64,000 nucleotides of DNA from Desertibacillus haloalkaliphilus. Lineage in GTDB: Bacteria; Bacillota; Bacilli; Bacillales; KJ1-10-99. This document shows, in pieces, positions 9,170 to 18,329 of this stretch. The stretch spans positions 62,001-126,000 of the forward strand of contig NZ_JAHPIV010000002.1 in the NCBI RefSeq assembly GCF_019039105.1, in the 5' to 3' direction. The number at the start of each line of letters is the position of its first letter. The first letter of the stretch is position 1. A program made the translations under genes and the position numbers. The notes beneath the pieces are model-generated. The model searched no databases and was not told where the DNA came from. It saw only the letters and a program-made list of their open reading frames with translations.

Positions 9170-10390
9170 ATGAAAACAAATCATTCAATTTTGGTGATTC
9201 TGTTGAGCATTGGCATCGTCCTTACGGGTTGTTGGGATTTAACTGAGATTGAAGAAATTGGCTTTGTGTTAGCGGTAGGTATCGATCCTGTCGATGATGA
9301 GGATGAAATGGTAAAGAAATATGAAGCTGAAAAAGGCCGATCGATTGGAAAAAAAACGGATCATGACCAATTCGTCAAAACATCATTTCAAGTCGCCATT
9401 CCGAGTAAGATTGAAGCTCAGGAAGGGGCAAGAACGGGTCGCGCGTTTTTAACCATTTCGTCAACAGCACCAACGAACTTTGAAACGAATAGACATATTG
9501 CTTCAAGACGAAGCCGGCGCTTAAATTTTGAACATTTAAAAGCGATTGTGATAAACGAGGAAATCGTTCGTCAACCAGAGATGCTTGAACACATGCTAGA
9601 TTTTTTTATTCGTGACCATGAAATGCGGAGAAGAACGTATATGTATGTGACAGATGGAGATGGCAAGGAGGTGCTTGATATAAAGCTTCCCCTCGAAGAG
9701 CTAGGAGCTACCTCGATTACCGATATAACTGATAATGAAGATGCCGTGTTACAAATGCTTCCCCCCCTCACGATTGGTGAACTGTCTGAACTGATTGCTA
9801 GTGATCAAAGTTTTCTTATTCCAAGGGTTGCCCAGCATAATGATGACCTTAAAATCGCCGGAGCTGCTGTCGTTTCGGGGGCAGACAAACGTCTAGTAGG
9901 ATGGCTCGGGGAAGAAGATGTGAAAGGGTACAACTGGATTACAGGTGAAGCGGAAAGTTCAATTATACAAGTATTGCATAGTGACATTGAGCCATTTGTT
10001 TATGAAGTAACTTCAATGTCATCAACGATTGATTATAAGCGAGAAAATAACAAAAATACATTTGATGTTGAAATTAGGGTTGAAGGTGCATTTACAGAGA
10101 GCTGGATTCATGATCTCGAAGTTGGTGATCCTGGTGTATTAAGGCAATTAGAAGATGAAATCGCTGCAGAGATTAGGCGCCAAGTCGAAGAAACGATTGA
10201 AAAGATGCAAACTGAGTTTCATGCAGATGTATTTGATTTTCTAAAAGAGGTCAGAAAAACAAATTATGATTATTGGAAAACTGTGAAAGACGAGTGGGAC
10301 GGAGAAGACGGTGAGTTTAAAGATACTGAAGTATCCGTTGATGCGAAGGTGAAGATTCGTCATTACATGTTAAAAGAGCGTTTAGGTTAA
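9170..10390 (+). CDS. GerA-family spore germination receptor, C subunit (lipoprotein)
   Basis: Ger(x)C-family protein of 406 residues. A lipoprotein signal peptide is visible: a short basic start, a hydrophobic core and lipobox LTGC with Cys21 as the lipidation site. GCWDLTEIEEIGFVLAVGID after it is the conserved opening of GerC proteins. The remainder is hydrophilic and ends in the alpha/beta domain with a long charged helix (EDEIAAEIRRQVEETIEKMQ). Compared with many GerC proteins there is an acidic insertion near residues 42-65. Its ribosome site GAGGGGG lies within the end of the B gene. It is expected to be anchored on the outer face of the spore inner membrane. Confidence 0.88.
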   Translation: MKTNHSILVILLSIGIVLTGCWDLTEIEEIGFVLAVGIDPVDDEDEMVKKYEAEKGRSIGKKTDHDQFVKTSFQVAIPSKIEAQEGARTGRAFLTISSTAPTNFETNRHIASRRSRRLNFEHLKAIVINEEIVRQPEMLEHMLDFFIRDHEMRRRTYMYVTDGDGKEVLDIKLPLEELGATSITDITDNEDAVLQMLPPLTIGELSELIASDQSFLIPRVAQHNDDLKIAGAAVVSGADKRLVGWLGEEDVKGYNWITGEAESSIIQVLHSDIEPFVYEVTSMSSTIDYKRENNKNTFDVEIRVEGAFTESWIHDLEVGDPGVLRQLEDEIAAEIRRQVEETIEKMQTEFHADVFDFLKEVRKTNYDYWKTVKDEWDGEDGEFKDTEVSVDAKVKIRHYMLKERLG

Positions 10391-10412
10391 AACGTTATTA
10401 GGGGGTGAACCA

Positions 10413-11942
10413 GTGTTTAAAAAGCTACTTAAGAGACTAAATGAAAATAGTGTTCGTCAATCGGACGAATATGACCTAGAGCTATCGGATAAGATTGAGG
10501 AAACGGTCAAGTCCGTTAATAATATTATTGGTGAGAGTAGTGATATCGTACAGCGCGATTTCCATATTGGAAAAAAAGTGAAAGCAACATTATTTTTTAT
10601 TGATGGTCTAGCCGATGATAACGGAATTGAAAAGAAGATTATTAAGCCATTGATGTCAGCGAATCTTGAGGAACGTTCGATGTCTGACCGGAGCAAAATG
10701 ATCGATCACTTAATGAAGGATGAAATTACATTTGTCGAGCCGTCTGTCGAAACGACCTTTGATGATGCAATATTACCGCTGATGTCAGGCGAAACGTTAC
10801 TGATCATTGACGGGGTCAAACAGTTCTTTCTATTTGATACGCGTCAATTTACTCAACGGGCAATTGAAGAGCCAGATAGTGAAATTGTTGTTCGTGGTCC
10901 ACGAGATGGATTTAATGAAGTGTTGCATACGAATGTTGTCTTGTTACGCAGACGTATTAGAGATCCCAATTTAACTGTTCAATTCGGTCAGGTAGGTAGA
11001 CGTGCGAAACATGATTTTGCTCTCCTCTATATGAAAGGAATTGCTAATCAAGAGTTAATTGATGAGGTACGTTATCGAATGGCTTGTATTGATACCGATG
11101 ACGTAGCGGAAACGGGCTCATTAGAGCAATACATTGAAGATAATGTCTTGTCGCCGTTCCCACAAATGATGCGAACGGAGCGACCAGATAAAATAGCTGA
11201 TGCACTCTTAAATGGTAAAGTGGTTGTTGTCATGGATGGTACGCCGTTTGTGGTTATGATGCCAGTGACGTTTCATGAATTGTTTAAATCTCCAGAAGAT
11301 AATTATGACCGTTGGCATATTGGTTCATTGTTGCGAATGTTACGCTATATCGCGGCTTTTATTGCGATGTTTCTTCCGGCCCTTTATATTGCAATGGTGT
11401 CGTACCATCAAGGAATGATTCCTACAACATTAGCTTTGTCGATCGCAGGTTCACGTGAGGGGGTTCCATTCCCAGGTTTTGTTGAAGCTTTTCTGATGGA
11501 GTTCACGATTGAGCTGTTACGTGAAGCAGGGGTTCGGCTTCCTCGTGCGGTTGGACAAACGATTGGGATTGTCGGTGGTTTAGTTATTGGTGATGCGGCC
11601 GTTCGTGCAGGTATCGTTAGCCCGATTATGGTTATCGTTGTCGCCTTAACAGCAATCGCTTCGTTTGCAATCCCTGCATATAATGTAAGTATCACGCTGC
11701 GAATTTTAAGGTTTGCGATGATGATTGCTGCTGCAATGTTCGGTTTATTTGGGATTGTTATTGTTTATATTTTAATTAATATTCATTTTGTTGGGTTACG
11801 AAGCTTTGGAAGCTATTATGCTTCACCATTTGCACCCTATTATTTCCCGGGTTGGCTCGATACGATCATTCGTGCCCCACATTCCATTCAGAAGAAGCGC
11901 CCAGCTGAACCAAAAACGGTGGATAACAGACGTTCGAAATAG
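10413..11942 (+). CDS. GerA-family spore germination receptor, A subunit
   Basis: GerAA/SpoVAF-family protein of 509 residues, the usual length. A soluble N-terminal half (about 300 residues) contains the conserved segment NEVLHTNVVLLRRRIRDPNL near residues 168-187. The C-terminal half has four to five hydrophobic segments (about 305-470), including PRAVGQTIGIVGGLVIGDAAV and AIPAYN-type stretches conserved in the family. GTG start behind GGGGGTGA. It is the last gene of the germination operon. The receptor A subunit forms the oligomeric membrane channel/scaffold in current models of GerA complexes. Confidence 0.9.
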   Translation: MFKKLLKRLNENSVRQSDEYDLELSDKIEETVKSVNNIIGESSDIVQRDFHIGKKVKATLFFIDGLADDNGIEKKIIKPLMSANLEERSMSDRSKMIDHLMKDEITFVEPSVETTFDDAILPLMSGETLLIIDGVKQFFLFDTRQFTQRAIEEPDSEIVVRGPRDGFNEVLHTNVVLLRRRIRDPNLTVQFGQVGRRAKHDFALLYMKGIANQELIDEVRYRMACIDTDDVAETGSLEQYIEDNVLSPFPQMMRTERPDKIADALLNGKVVVVMDGTPFVVMMPVTFHELFKSPEDNYDRWHIGSLLRMLRYIAAFIAMFLPALYIAMVSYHQGMIPTTLALSIAGSREGVPFPGFVEAFLMEFTIELLREAGVRLPRAVGQTIGIVGGLVIGDAAVRAGIVSPIMVIVVALTAIASFAIPAYNVSITLRILRFAMMIAAAMFGLFGIVIVYILINIHFVGLRSFGSYYASPFAPYYFPGWLDTIIRAPHSIQKKRPAEPKTVDNRRSK

Positions 11943-12073
11943 TTATTTCCAAAGTGATGGGCTATCTAGTGCCATAATAGTAAAACGATCGAGAGTTATT
12001 CAGGTGAACTCGCTAGTCCTGTGCTAGTAGTAACTTTAGCTTGCTTGACCTCAGCTTTTGCTTCATATACATC

Positions 12074-12568
12074 CTAAGGTATTGTCGCTTTCCATTGCTG
12101 TAGAAATATTCTGCGTATCAGAGCACCGATCATAAAGCCTAAAACCATTGATAGGATCGGTAAAAAAATCGGACCTAGAAAAATGGGGGTTGTACTAACA
12201 TTCGAATAGACAACCCCAAGCGTTGTTATATAGGCAGAGACCGCAAAAGGAATGGATAAGTATTTTGGAATCTGTTTCTTATTAATTTTTAACGCATCAC
12301 AATAGCTGTCAAACATGGCGAAAATATATAAACAGGGGTAAAACATCGCCCATTGGTAATCTAAAACTTGAATGGCAGCATCCATATCTCCTTGAAAGCT
12401 GTGGACGATGCTAACGTTCAGCCTTGCTTGGACATTAATGATAAATTCTAACAAGATAAAAACAATACCCTTGATATACTTTTGATTGAGTAGCTGTCCG
12501 AAGCCTGGTAAAGCTATTGACCAGAGAAAGATTTCTTTTGGTTCGTAGTTTTTTTTAATAATGTCCAT
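12074..12568 (-). CDS. Conserved membrane protein, unknown function
   Basis: A 164-residue membrane protein with about four hydrophobic segments. Its N-terminal region contains LPGFGQLLNQKYIKGI, a Pro-Gly-x-Gly-Gln ... Lys-Gly pattern seen in TM2-like and related small membrane families. A second feature is the soluble stretch DAAIQVLDYQWAMFYP between helices. It lies alone on the reverse strand between the germination operon and hemE. No partner gene is adjacent, and the function is unknown. The ATG follows AGGGAGTAACTTGT. Confidence 0.65.
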   Translation of the reverse strand: MDIIKKNYEPKEIFLWSIALPGFGQLLNQKYIKGIVFILLEFIINVQARLNVSIVHSFQGDMDAAIQVLDYQWAMFYPCLYIFAMFDSYCDALKINKKQIPKYLSIPFAVSAYITTLGVVYSNVSTTPIFLGPIFLPILSMVLGFMIGALIRRIFLQQWKATIP

Positions 12569-12667
12569 ACAAGTTACTCCCTTATGTAAAAAAATGACTT
12601 CAATTCATAGATATCATCATTTACAGTTTTTGTAAAATATATACAAATGGCAGCAAGAGGGGCCCTA

Positions 12668-12796
12668 ATGCCTACTCCCATTCAAGATTTCTATATGGAA
12701 TCATTTGTAGGTTATACGTGGTATTTGCCAGACTTTCATAATGGGGATGTCAAATTCGATCCACAAAATCACGCCTGTTTTTTATCAATTTTATGA
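12668..12796 (+). CDS. Possible 42-residue small protein
   Basis: A short open frame in the 362-base gap between the reverse membrane protein and hemE. ATG is preceded by AAGAGGGGCCCTA, a plausible ribosome site five bases away. The product starts MPTPIQDFYMESF and is rich in aromatic and acidic residues (YTWYLPDFHNGD), with one Cys near the C-terminus. Composition is protein-like rather than repetitive, but a frame this short can occur by chance. No family is recognised. The rest of this gap shows AT-rich sequence and the hemE leader. Confidence 0.3.
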   Translation: MPTPIQDFYMESFVGYTWYLPDFHNGDVKFDPQNHACFLSIL

Positions 12797-12930
12797 CAGT
12801 TTACGACAGCATCTATACATAAGTGAATGTCAGAATTATAGTAGAAAGTATCTAACCATGATTTTTTTGTCGGTTTCGATTAAAATAGAAAGAAGTATGG
12901 AAAATGATGATCGCAGAAAGGTGTGTCACG

Positions 12931-13965
12931 ATGAGTAAACAATTATTCAATGATAACTTTTTAAAAGCATGTAAGGGGGAAGAGACGAGCCATGTCCCAG
13001 TATGGTACATGAGACAAGCTGGTAGATCCCAACCAGAATACCGCAAATTAAAAGAAAAATATTCATTATTTGAAATTACTCATCAACCGGAATTATGTGC
13101 GTATGTCACAAAACTTCCAGTTGATCAATATAATAATGATGCTGCAATTTTATATAAAGATATCATGACACCGCTCCCTGCGATTGGTGTAGATGTTGAA
13201 ATTAAGTCTGGGATTGGACCTGTGATTGAAAAGCCGATTCGTTCACTTGAAGACATTGAAAGGTTAGGAGAAATTCATCCTACGGAAGATGTCCCATATG
13301 TTTTAGATACGATCAAAATACTTAGAGAACAGTTAACCGTTCCATTAATTAGTTTTAGTGGGGCACCCTTTACCTTAGCGAGTTATATGATTGAGGGAGG
13401 TCCTTCAAAGAACTACAACAAAACGAAGGCATTTATGTATGCTCAACCAGAAGCTTGGTTCAAGTTAATGGACAGGCTAGCTGATATGACGATTACCTAT
13501 GTCAAAGCACAAGTAGCAGCAGGAGCACAAGCCATTCAAATCTTTGATTCTTGGGTTGGGACGTTAAATGTGGCTGATTACCGCACATTTATCAAGCCTG
13601 TCATGCAGAGAATATTCACAGAACTCAAGGGTGAAAATGTTCCATTAATCATGTTTGGAGTAGGAGCGAGCCACTTAGTCAATGAGTGGAATGACTTACC
13701 ATTAGATGTGGTTGGACTTGATTGGCGTATGACGATTAATCAAGCTCGTAACAAAGGTGTAATGAAACCTGTCCAAGGTAACTTAGACCCTGCGATCTTA
13801 TTAGCACCATGGTCAGTGATTGAAGAACGTACAAAAGAAATTCTTGATCAAGGGATGCATCATCCGGGATATATCTTCAACCTAGGCCATGGCGTCTTCC
13901 CAGATGTGAAGCCTGAAACGTTAAAACGTTTAACGGCATTTGTGCATGAGTATACGAAAAAATAA
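12931..13965 (+). CDS. hemE: Uroporphyrinogen decarboxylase
   Basis: HemE converts uroporphyrinogen III to coproporphyrinogen III by removing four carboxyl groups; cytoplasmic, 344 residues. The conserved N-terminal motif [14 protein letters not shown] spans about 24-37, and [29 protein letters not shown] and IQIFDSWVG are family blocks; the C-terminal block [10 protein letters not shown] is present. The start at 12931 is chosen because AGAAAGGTG lies seven bases upstream and the protein begins as in B. subtilis; an in-frame ATG 27 bases earlier lacks a site. First gene of hemE-hemH-hemY, matching the coproporphyrin-dependent pathway of Firmicutes. Confidence 0.96.
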   Translation: MSKQLFNDNFLKACKGEETSHVPVWYMRQAGRSQPEYRKLKEKYSLFEITHQPELCAYVTKLPVDQYNNDAAILYKDIMTPLPAIGVDVEIKSGIGPVIEKPIRSLEDIERLGEIHPTEDVPYVLDTIKILREQLTVPLISFSGAPFTLASYMIEGGPSKNYNKTKAFMYAQPEAWFKLMDRLADMTITYVKAQVAAGAQAIQIFDSWVGTLNVADYRTFIKPVMQRIFTELKGENVPLIMFGVGASHLVNEWNDLPLDVVGLDWRMTINQARNKGVMKPVQGNLDPAILLAPWSVIEERTKEILDQGMHHPGYIFNLGHGVFPDVKPETLKRLTAFVHEYTKK

Positions 13966-14017
13966 GCAAGCAATAGAGAATCACCACTGAGTATTAAAGA
14001 AACTGGAGCGTGTTTAT

Positions 14018-14956
14018 ATGGCGAAGAAAACAATTGGGCTACTGGTGATGGCTTATGGAACACCACGGACTCAAGAAGAAATAGAACCTTACTATACACA
14101 TATTCGACGCGGGCGAAAACCTTCAAAAGAAGCATTGGAGGATTTAACCAATCGTTATGAAGCCATTGGTGGTATTTCGCCGTTATCAAAAATTACTGAG
14201 CAACAGGCAGAGAAGCTTGAACAACGATTAAACGAGCTTAATGAAGAGGTGCAGTTTAAAGCTTATCTTGGATTAAAACATATTGATCCATTTATTGAAG
14301 ATGCCGTAAAACAAATGAAGGATGATGGAATCGAAGAGGCGGTTAGCATCGTGTTGGCCCCTCATTTTTCGACGTTTAGTGTCAAGTCCTATAATGGACG
14401 TGCGAAAGAAGAGTCAGAAAAAATCGATGGACCAACGATGACAAGCATTGAAAGCTGGTATCGTGAACCGAAGTTTATCCGCTATTGGGCAGATCAAATT
14501 AAAGAAACGATGGCAAGCGTTGAAGATCAAGAGTCTACAGTGGTCATTTTTTCAGCACATAGCTTGCCAGAAAAAATTATCGAAATGGGCGATCCTTATC
14601 CTGAACAGCTTCAAGAAACAGCTGACTTGATTGCAGCAGAGGCTGGGATTAAGAATTATACGATAGGCTGGCAAAGTGAAGGAAATACACCAGATCCTTG
14701 GATTGGCCCTGATGTACAGGATTTGACAAGGGATTTATATAAACAAAAAGGGTATCAATCGATGATTTACTGCCCTGTAGGATTTGTTGCTGATCATCTT
14801 GAAGTGCTCTACGATAACGACTATGAATGTAAAGTTGTAACCGATGAGTTAGGCGTGAACTATTATCGTCCAGAAATGCCCAATGCAAAGGAAGAGTTTA
14901 TTGATGCCTTAGCAACAATCGTTCTTAACAAACTTAATGGGAAAGAGCGTGAGTAG
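14018..14956 (+). CDS. hemH: Coproporphyrin ferrochelatase (HemH/CpfC)
   Basis: Inserts Fe2+ into coproporphyrin III in the Gram-positive haem pathway; monomeric, cytoplasmic, 312 residues (B. subtilis enzyme 310). Key segments: [12 protein letters not shown] at the start, [14 protein letters not shown] near 112-125, SAHSLPEKI with the metal-site histidine at 181, and [14 protein letters not shown] carrying the conserved glutamate. It lies 52 bases after hemE and two bases before hemY, so co-transcription is expected. Confidence 0.96.
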   Translation: MAKKTIGLLVMAYGTPRTQEEIEPYYTHIRRGRKPSKEALEDLTNRYEAIGGISPLSKITEQQAEKLEQRLNELNEEVQFKAYLGLKHIDPFIEDAVKQMKDDGIEEAVSIVLAPHFSTFSVKSYNGRAKEESEKIDGPTMTSIESWYREPKFIRYWADQIKETMASVEDQESTVVIFSAHSLPEKIIEMGDPYPEQLQETADLIAAEAGIKNYTIGWQSEGNTPDPWIGPDVQDLTRDLYKQKGYQSMIYCPVGFVADHLEVLYDNDYECKVVTDELGVNYYRPEMPNAKEEFIDALATIVLNKLNGKERE

Positions 14957-14958
14957 GC

Positions 14959-16374
14959 GTGGGAAATGATGTGAAAAGAGTAGCGATCATCGGTGGCGGA
15001 ATTACTGGCCTAACAGCCGCCTATTATTTACAAAAAGAAAGCATGGCGAAAGGCCTTTCAATTGAATACCGTCTTATCGAAGCGAGCAATGAGCTTGGTG
15101 GTAAAGTGCAAACAGATTATACGGATGGATTCGTGATTGAGAGAGGGCCAGATTCGTTTTTAGCGAGAAAGACTAGTGCAGCAAAGTTAGCAAAAGAAGT
15201 AGGGCTTGAAGATGAGTTGGTTCATAACGATACCGGGAAGTCCTATGTATTAAATGGTGATAAATTGTATCCGATGCCTGGTGGGGCAATTATGGGAATT
15301 CCGACACAATTAACCCCATTTGCGGCGACGAAACTGTTTTCACCGGTCGGAAAGCTAAGAGCCGCTGGAGACTTGGTCTTGCCAAAAACGACTCAGCCAG
15401 ATGTCGATCAATCGTTAGGAAGCTTTTTTAGAAAACGGTTAGGGAATGAAGTGGTCGATCGTCTAATTGAACCACTACTATCAGGAATTTATGCTGGTGA
15501 TATTGATAAATTAAGCTTAATGGCGACATTTCCACAATTTCATCAAGTCGAGCAAAAGCACCGTAGCTTGATTTTAGGAATGAAAAATACTACACCGAAA
15601 AAGCCTAAAAGTACAAATCCGACTCAAGAGAAGCCTAAAGGTATGTTTTTAGGTTTGAAACGAGGCTTGTGCTCCTTGGTTGACAGTATTGAGAATCACC
15701 TTGATGAAGATTCTATTCTGAAAGGAACGAGCGTAACTTCGATTGTTCGCAATGGTGAGCAATTTGAGCTCACGTACTCAGATGGAAGAACCGAATCCTT
15801 TGACCGAGTGATTATGACAACACCATTTGATGTGACAAAAAAGGCATTGAATCAATACTCTTTTGTTACTGATGTTGAAGATATTCCAGCAACATCTGTT
15901 GCTACCGTAGCCATGGCATTTCCTGAGGATGCGATTCAACAAGATATTGAGGGAACAGGGTTTGTTGTCTCGAAAAAAAGTGATTATACGATCACAGCTT
16001 GTACGTGGACTCATCGAAAATGGAAGCATTCGACGCCAGAAGGATATGCATTATTACGAGGGTATGTCGGACGTGCAGGTGATGAAGAGATTGTTTACGA
16101 GTCGGATGATGTGATAATCGAAAAAGTCCTTTCCGATTTAAACAAAATTATGGATATAAAAGGAGAGCCAGAGTTTTTCCGAATCACTCGTTGGAAAAAT
16201 GCGATGCCACAATATGTGGTTGGACATAAAAAGAAAATAGAGAATCTAACAGCTGAACTTCATTCAAAGCTACCAGGACTCTACTTAGCAGGGGCACCTT
16301 ATGAGGGAATAGGGCTTCCAGATTGTATTGATTCGGGTGAAAAAGCTGTTAGTGAGCTATTAAGCTCAATATAA
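14959..16374 (+). CDS. hemY: Coproporphyrinogen III oxidase (HemY/CgoX)
   Basis: FAD-dependent, oxygen-using oxidase of 471 residues that makes coproporphyrin III in Firmicutes (formerly annotated protoporphyrinogen oxidase). The Rossmann dinucleotide motif GGGITGLTAAYYL is at about 12-24, and RGPDSFLARK and the C-terminal PYEGIGLPDCIDSG flavin-binding block are present. GTG is the most likely start, two bases after hemH; the ribosome site is weak (GAGTAGG), which fits translational coupling. Last gene of the haem operon, closed by a terminator at 16380. Confidence 0.94.
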   Translation: MGNDVKRVAIIGGGITGLTAAYYLQKESMAKGLSIEYRLIEASNELGGKVQTDYTDGFVIERGPDSFLARKTSAAKLAKEVGLEDELVHNDTGKSYVLNGDKLYPMPGGAIMGIPTQLTPFAATKLFSPVGKLRAAGDLVLPKTTQPDVDQSLGSFFRKRLGNEVVDRLIEPLLSGIYAGDIDKLSLMATFPQFHQVEQKHRSLILGMKNTTPKKPKSTNPTQEKPKGMFLGLKRGLCSLVDSIENHLDEDSILKGTSVTSIVRNGEQFELTYSDGRTESFDRVIMTTPFDVTKKALNQYSFVTDVEDIPATSVATVAMAFPEDAIQQDIEGTGFVVSKKSDYTITACTWTHRKWKHSTPEGYALLRGYVGRAGDEEIVYESDDVIIEKVLSDLNKIMDIKGEPEFFRITRWKNAMPQYVVGHKKKIENLTAELHSKLPGLYLAGAPYEGIGLPDCIDSGEKAVSELLSSI

Positions 16375-16379
16375 ACGAG

Positions 16380-16427
16380 AAAAAGAGGTTTTCTAGCATG
16401 TCATCTGTTGGAAAGCCTCTTTTTGTG
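16380..16427 (+). terminator. Terminator after hemY
   Basis: AAAAAGAGGTTTTC (16380-16393) pairs with GAAAGCCTCTTTTT (16411-16424) across a 17-base loop. Confidence 0.8.
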
Positions 16428-16468
16428 TTTGGCCACTTCCGGATATATATTGAATGTCGGTCAACTAC

Positions 16469-16506
16469 AAAAAAAGTGCTACTCTTCATGTGAGCAGCAC
16501 TTTTTA
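16469..16506 (-). terminator. Terminator of the reverse-strand ABC transporter operon
   Basis: Read on the reverse strand, AAAAAGTGCTGCTCA folds back on GAGTAGCACTTTTTTTG just beyond the substrate-binding protein stop codon. Confidence 0.8.
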
Positions 16507-16509
16507 CTG

Positions 16510-17517
16510 TTATTCTTCATTTGCAATTTGATCGAGTCTTGATGTATCAATAAAACCATCAAGGTTTGGTTCATCATCGATAAAGCCTAATTTGTATGAT
16601 GCATCAGCCCAATCGATTAATGCCTCAGGATGAGTTTCTGTTGTTACCATCATACGCTCCCAAGCGTTTTCTAACACGGTTTCAGGTAATTCTGTTTGCG
16701 TCAGGTTAAAAATTGATTGGTTGATGATGTCTAGTGTTTCTTCCGTATTTTCTAATGCAAAGTCTACAGATGTTTTATGTGCTTGTAGAATACTGTCAAC
16801 TAATTCAGGGTTTTCTTCTAAAAATGCTTGTGATGTAACAAGTACGACACTTGGTAATGTTTCGCCTAGGAATACTTCATCCCATTCAGCTACAACGTTA
16901 GCACCTAATTCTTCTACAAGATACGTTCCCCATGGTTCTGGAGCAGCATAAGCGTCCATACGTCCTTGTTCAAATAATGTGACTGCATTTGCAGGTGCTT
17001 GACGTGACATATGTTCAACAGTTCCACCGACACGGTTTGATTCTAAGCCAAGGTCTTGAAGCATGACTTCTAGTTGAACGTTGTGAGTACAACCATTACC
17101 TGGAGTTCCAAATGACATGTCATTAAAATCTTCAAGCGTTTCAATACCGGAGTCTTTTTCTGATACAATTAACGTTGCACCATTGGCTGCGGCTCCAAGG
17201 ACAACTATATCTCCGCCACGTAAATAGTAGTTAATCGCAGGACCAGGACCAACGTAGCCGATATCGATCGTACCGGCATCTAATGCATTAATAAAATCGT
17301 TTCCATTAGGAAAATGTACTGATTCTGCTGTGACATCGCCTAATTCATCTTGGAAGAATCCCTTTTCAACACCGACTATTCCAGCGGCATGGTCTAAGTT
17401 AGGGAAATAGCCAATTGTAACTTCATCTGGCGCACCTCCGGATGATGAATCTGTACCACAAGCTGCCAAGAAGGCAACTGATAAGACGAAAACAAAACTG
17501 TAAACTAATCTTTTCAT
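16510..17517 (-). CDS. ABC transporter substrate-binding lipoprotein (sulfonate/taurine/nitrate type)
   Basis: A 335-residue lipoprotein with signal peptide and lipobox LAAC (Cys20), followed by a Ser/Gly linker and an SsuA/TauA/NMT1-like binding domain beginning EVTIGYFPNLDHAAGI. The fold markers DAGTIDIGYVGPGPAI and QGRMDAYAAPEPWG are present. FGTPGNGCTHNVQLEVML replaces the TPxxGNTQD-type motif of classical SsuA proteins, so the ligand may differ. Partner of the permease and ATPase encoded upstream on the same strand. Substrates of this family include alkanesulfonates, taurine, nitrate and pyrimidine precursors; the sequence does not decide between them. Confidence 0.82.
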   Translation of the reverse strand: MKRLVYSFVFVLSVAFLAACGTDSSSGGAPDEVTIGYFPNLDHAAGIVGVEKGFFQDELGDVTAESVHFPNGNDFINALDAGTIDIGYVGPGPAINYYLRGGDIVVLGAAANGATLIVSEKDSGIETLEDFNDMSFGTPGNGCTHNVQLEVMLQDLGLESNRVGGTVEHMSRQAPANAVTLFEQGRMDAYAAPEPWGTYLVEELGANVVAEWDEVFLGETLPSVVLVTSQAFLEENPELVDSILQAHKTSVDFALENTEETLDIINQSIFNLTQTELPETVLENAWERMMVTTETHPEALIDWADASYKLGFIDDEPNLDGFIDTSRLDQIANEE

Positions 17518-17534
17518 CGTAAAGTCTCCCCTTT

Positions 17535-17562
17535 AATTATTTATTATTATTATTATTATTAA
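17535..17562. repeat. TTA trinucleotide microsatellite
   Basis: About seven consecutive TTA units lie between the permease stop and the substrate-binding protein ribosome site (GGGGAG on the reverse strand). The permease stop codon itself falls in the repeat. Tract length could vary by slippage and change spacing upstream of the binding-protein gene. Confidence 0.85.
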
Positions 17563-18329
17563 TTTGCAAGTCCCCATCTAGTCATTACACGTTTTTCAAC
17601 TTTATTGAAGATGAGATATTCAACGATTAAACCGATGGCAGAAATAATGACCATAATTGCAATAACAAGGTCAAAATTAAAGAAGTCATTAGCATCCATT
17701 AATGTACGGCCAAGACCGCCTGTGCCAAGCAATTCCCCTGCCATTAGAGCACGCCACCCGAATGCCCATGCGAGCCGTGCACCTGATAATGCAGAGGGGA
17801 TTGACGCTGGGATCATGACTTTCCAAACTAACTCCGCTTTCTTGTAGCCCATCGTTCGTGCTGCACGGATAAGAATCGGCTGGACGTTTTTGATACCCAT
17901 ACGCATGTTTGATGTCATTGCCCATGTTCCACCTAAAATAATAATCGCAATAATTGCTGTGTTACCGCCACCACCAAAGATGAGTAACATAATTGGTAAC
18001 CATACAATACTTGGAATCGATTGTAATGCAATGACAAGAGATCCAATTGTTTCATCTGCCCATTTTGAGCGGGCAAGTAAAATACCTAAACATGAACCAA
18101 TAATAATTGCAAAAACAAAGCCTACGCTGATTCGTGATAAACTCGTTAATAAGGCACTAGTTAAAATGCCAGATTCAAAGAATCCTAGATATAATTGTTC
18201 TAATGTTCCGCTTGGTGATGGAAACATCGTAGCGGAACGAAATTCATAGATTAAATTCAGTCTATATATGCTCTCCCATATTACGATTAGAGCCGTAAAG
18301 AAGAGTAGCCTTCTGACTATTGTAGTCAT
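17559..18329 (-). CDS. ABC transporter permease (SsuC/TauC type)
   Basis: A 256-residue BPD_transp_1 permease with about six hydrophobic segments. The cytoplasmic EAA loop that contacts the ATPase is AARTMGYKKAELVWKVMIP (about 156-174). The gene starts inside the ATPase gene: its ATG at 18329 is 68 bases before the ATPase stop, in another frame, and is preceded by GAGGAAATGGGAG. This long overlap is unusual but both frames are well supported at their ends. Substrate unknown, as for the binding protein. Confidence 0.85.
   Translation of the reverse strand: MTTIVRRLLFFTALIVIWESIYRLNLIYEFRSATMFPSPSGTLEQLYLGFFESGILTSALLTSLSRISVGFVFAIIIGSCLGILLARSKWADETIGSLVIALQSIPSIVWLPIMLLIFGGGGNTAIIAIIILGGTWAMTSNMRMGIKNVQPILIRAARTMGYKKAELVWKVMIPASIPSALSGARLAWAFGWRALMAGELLGTGGLGRTLMDANDFFNFDLVIAIMVIISAIGLIVEYLIFNKVEKRVMTRWGLAN

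Noticed and set aside
12904-12930. Upstream ATG for hemE
   Set aside because: No ribosome site; the ATG at 12931 has AGAAAGGTG and matches the known N-terminus.
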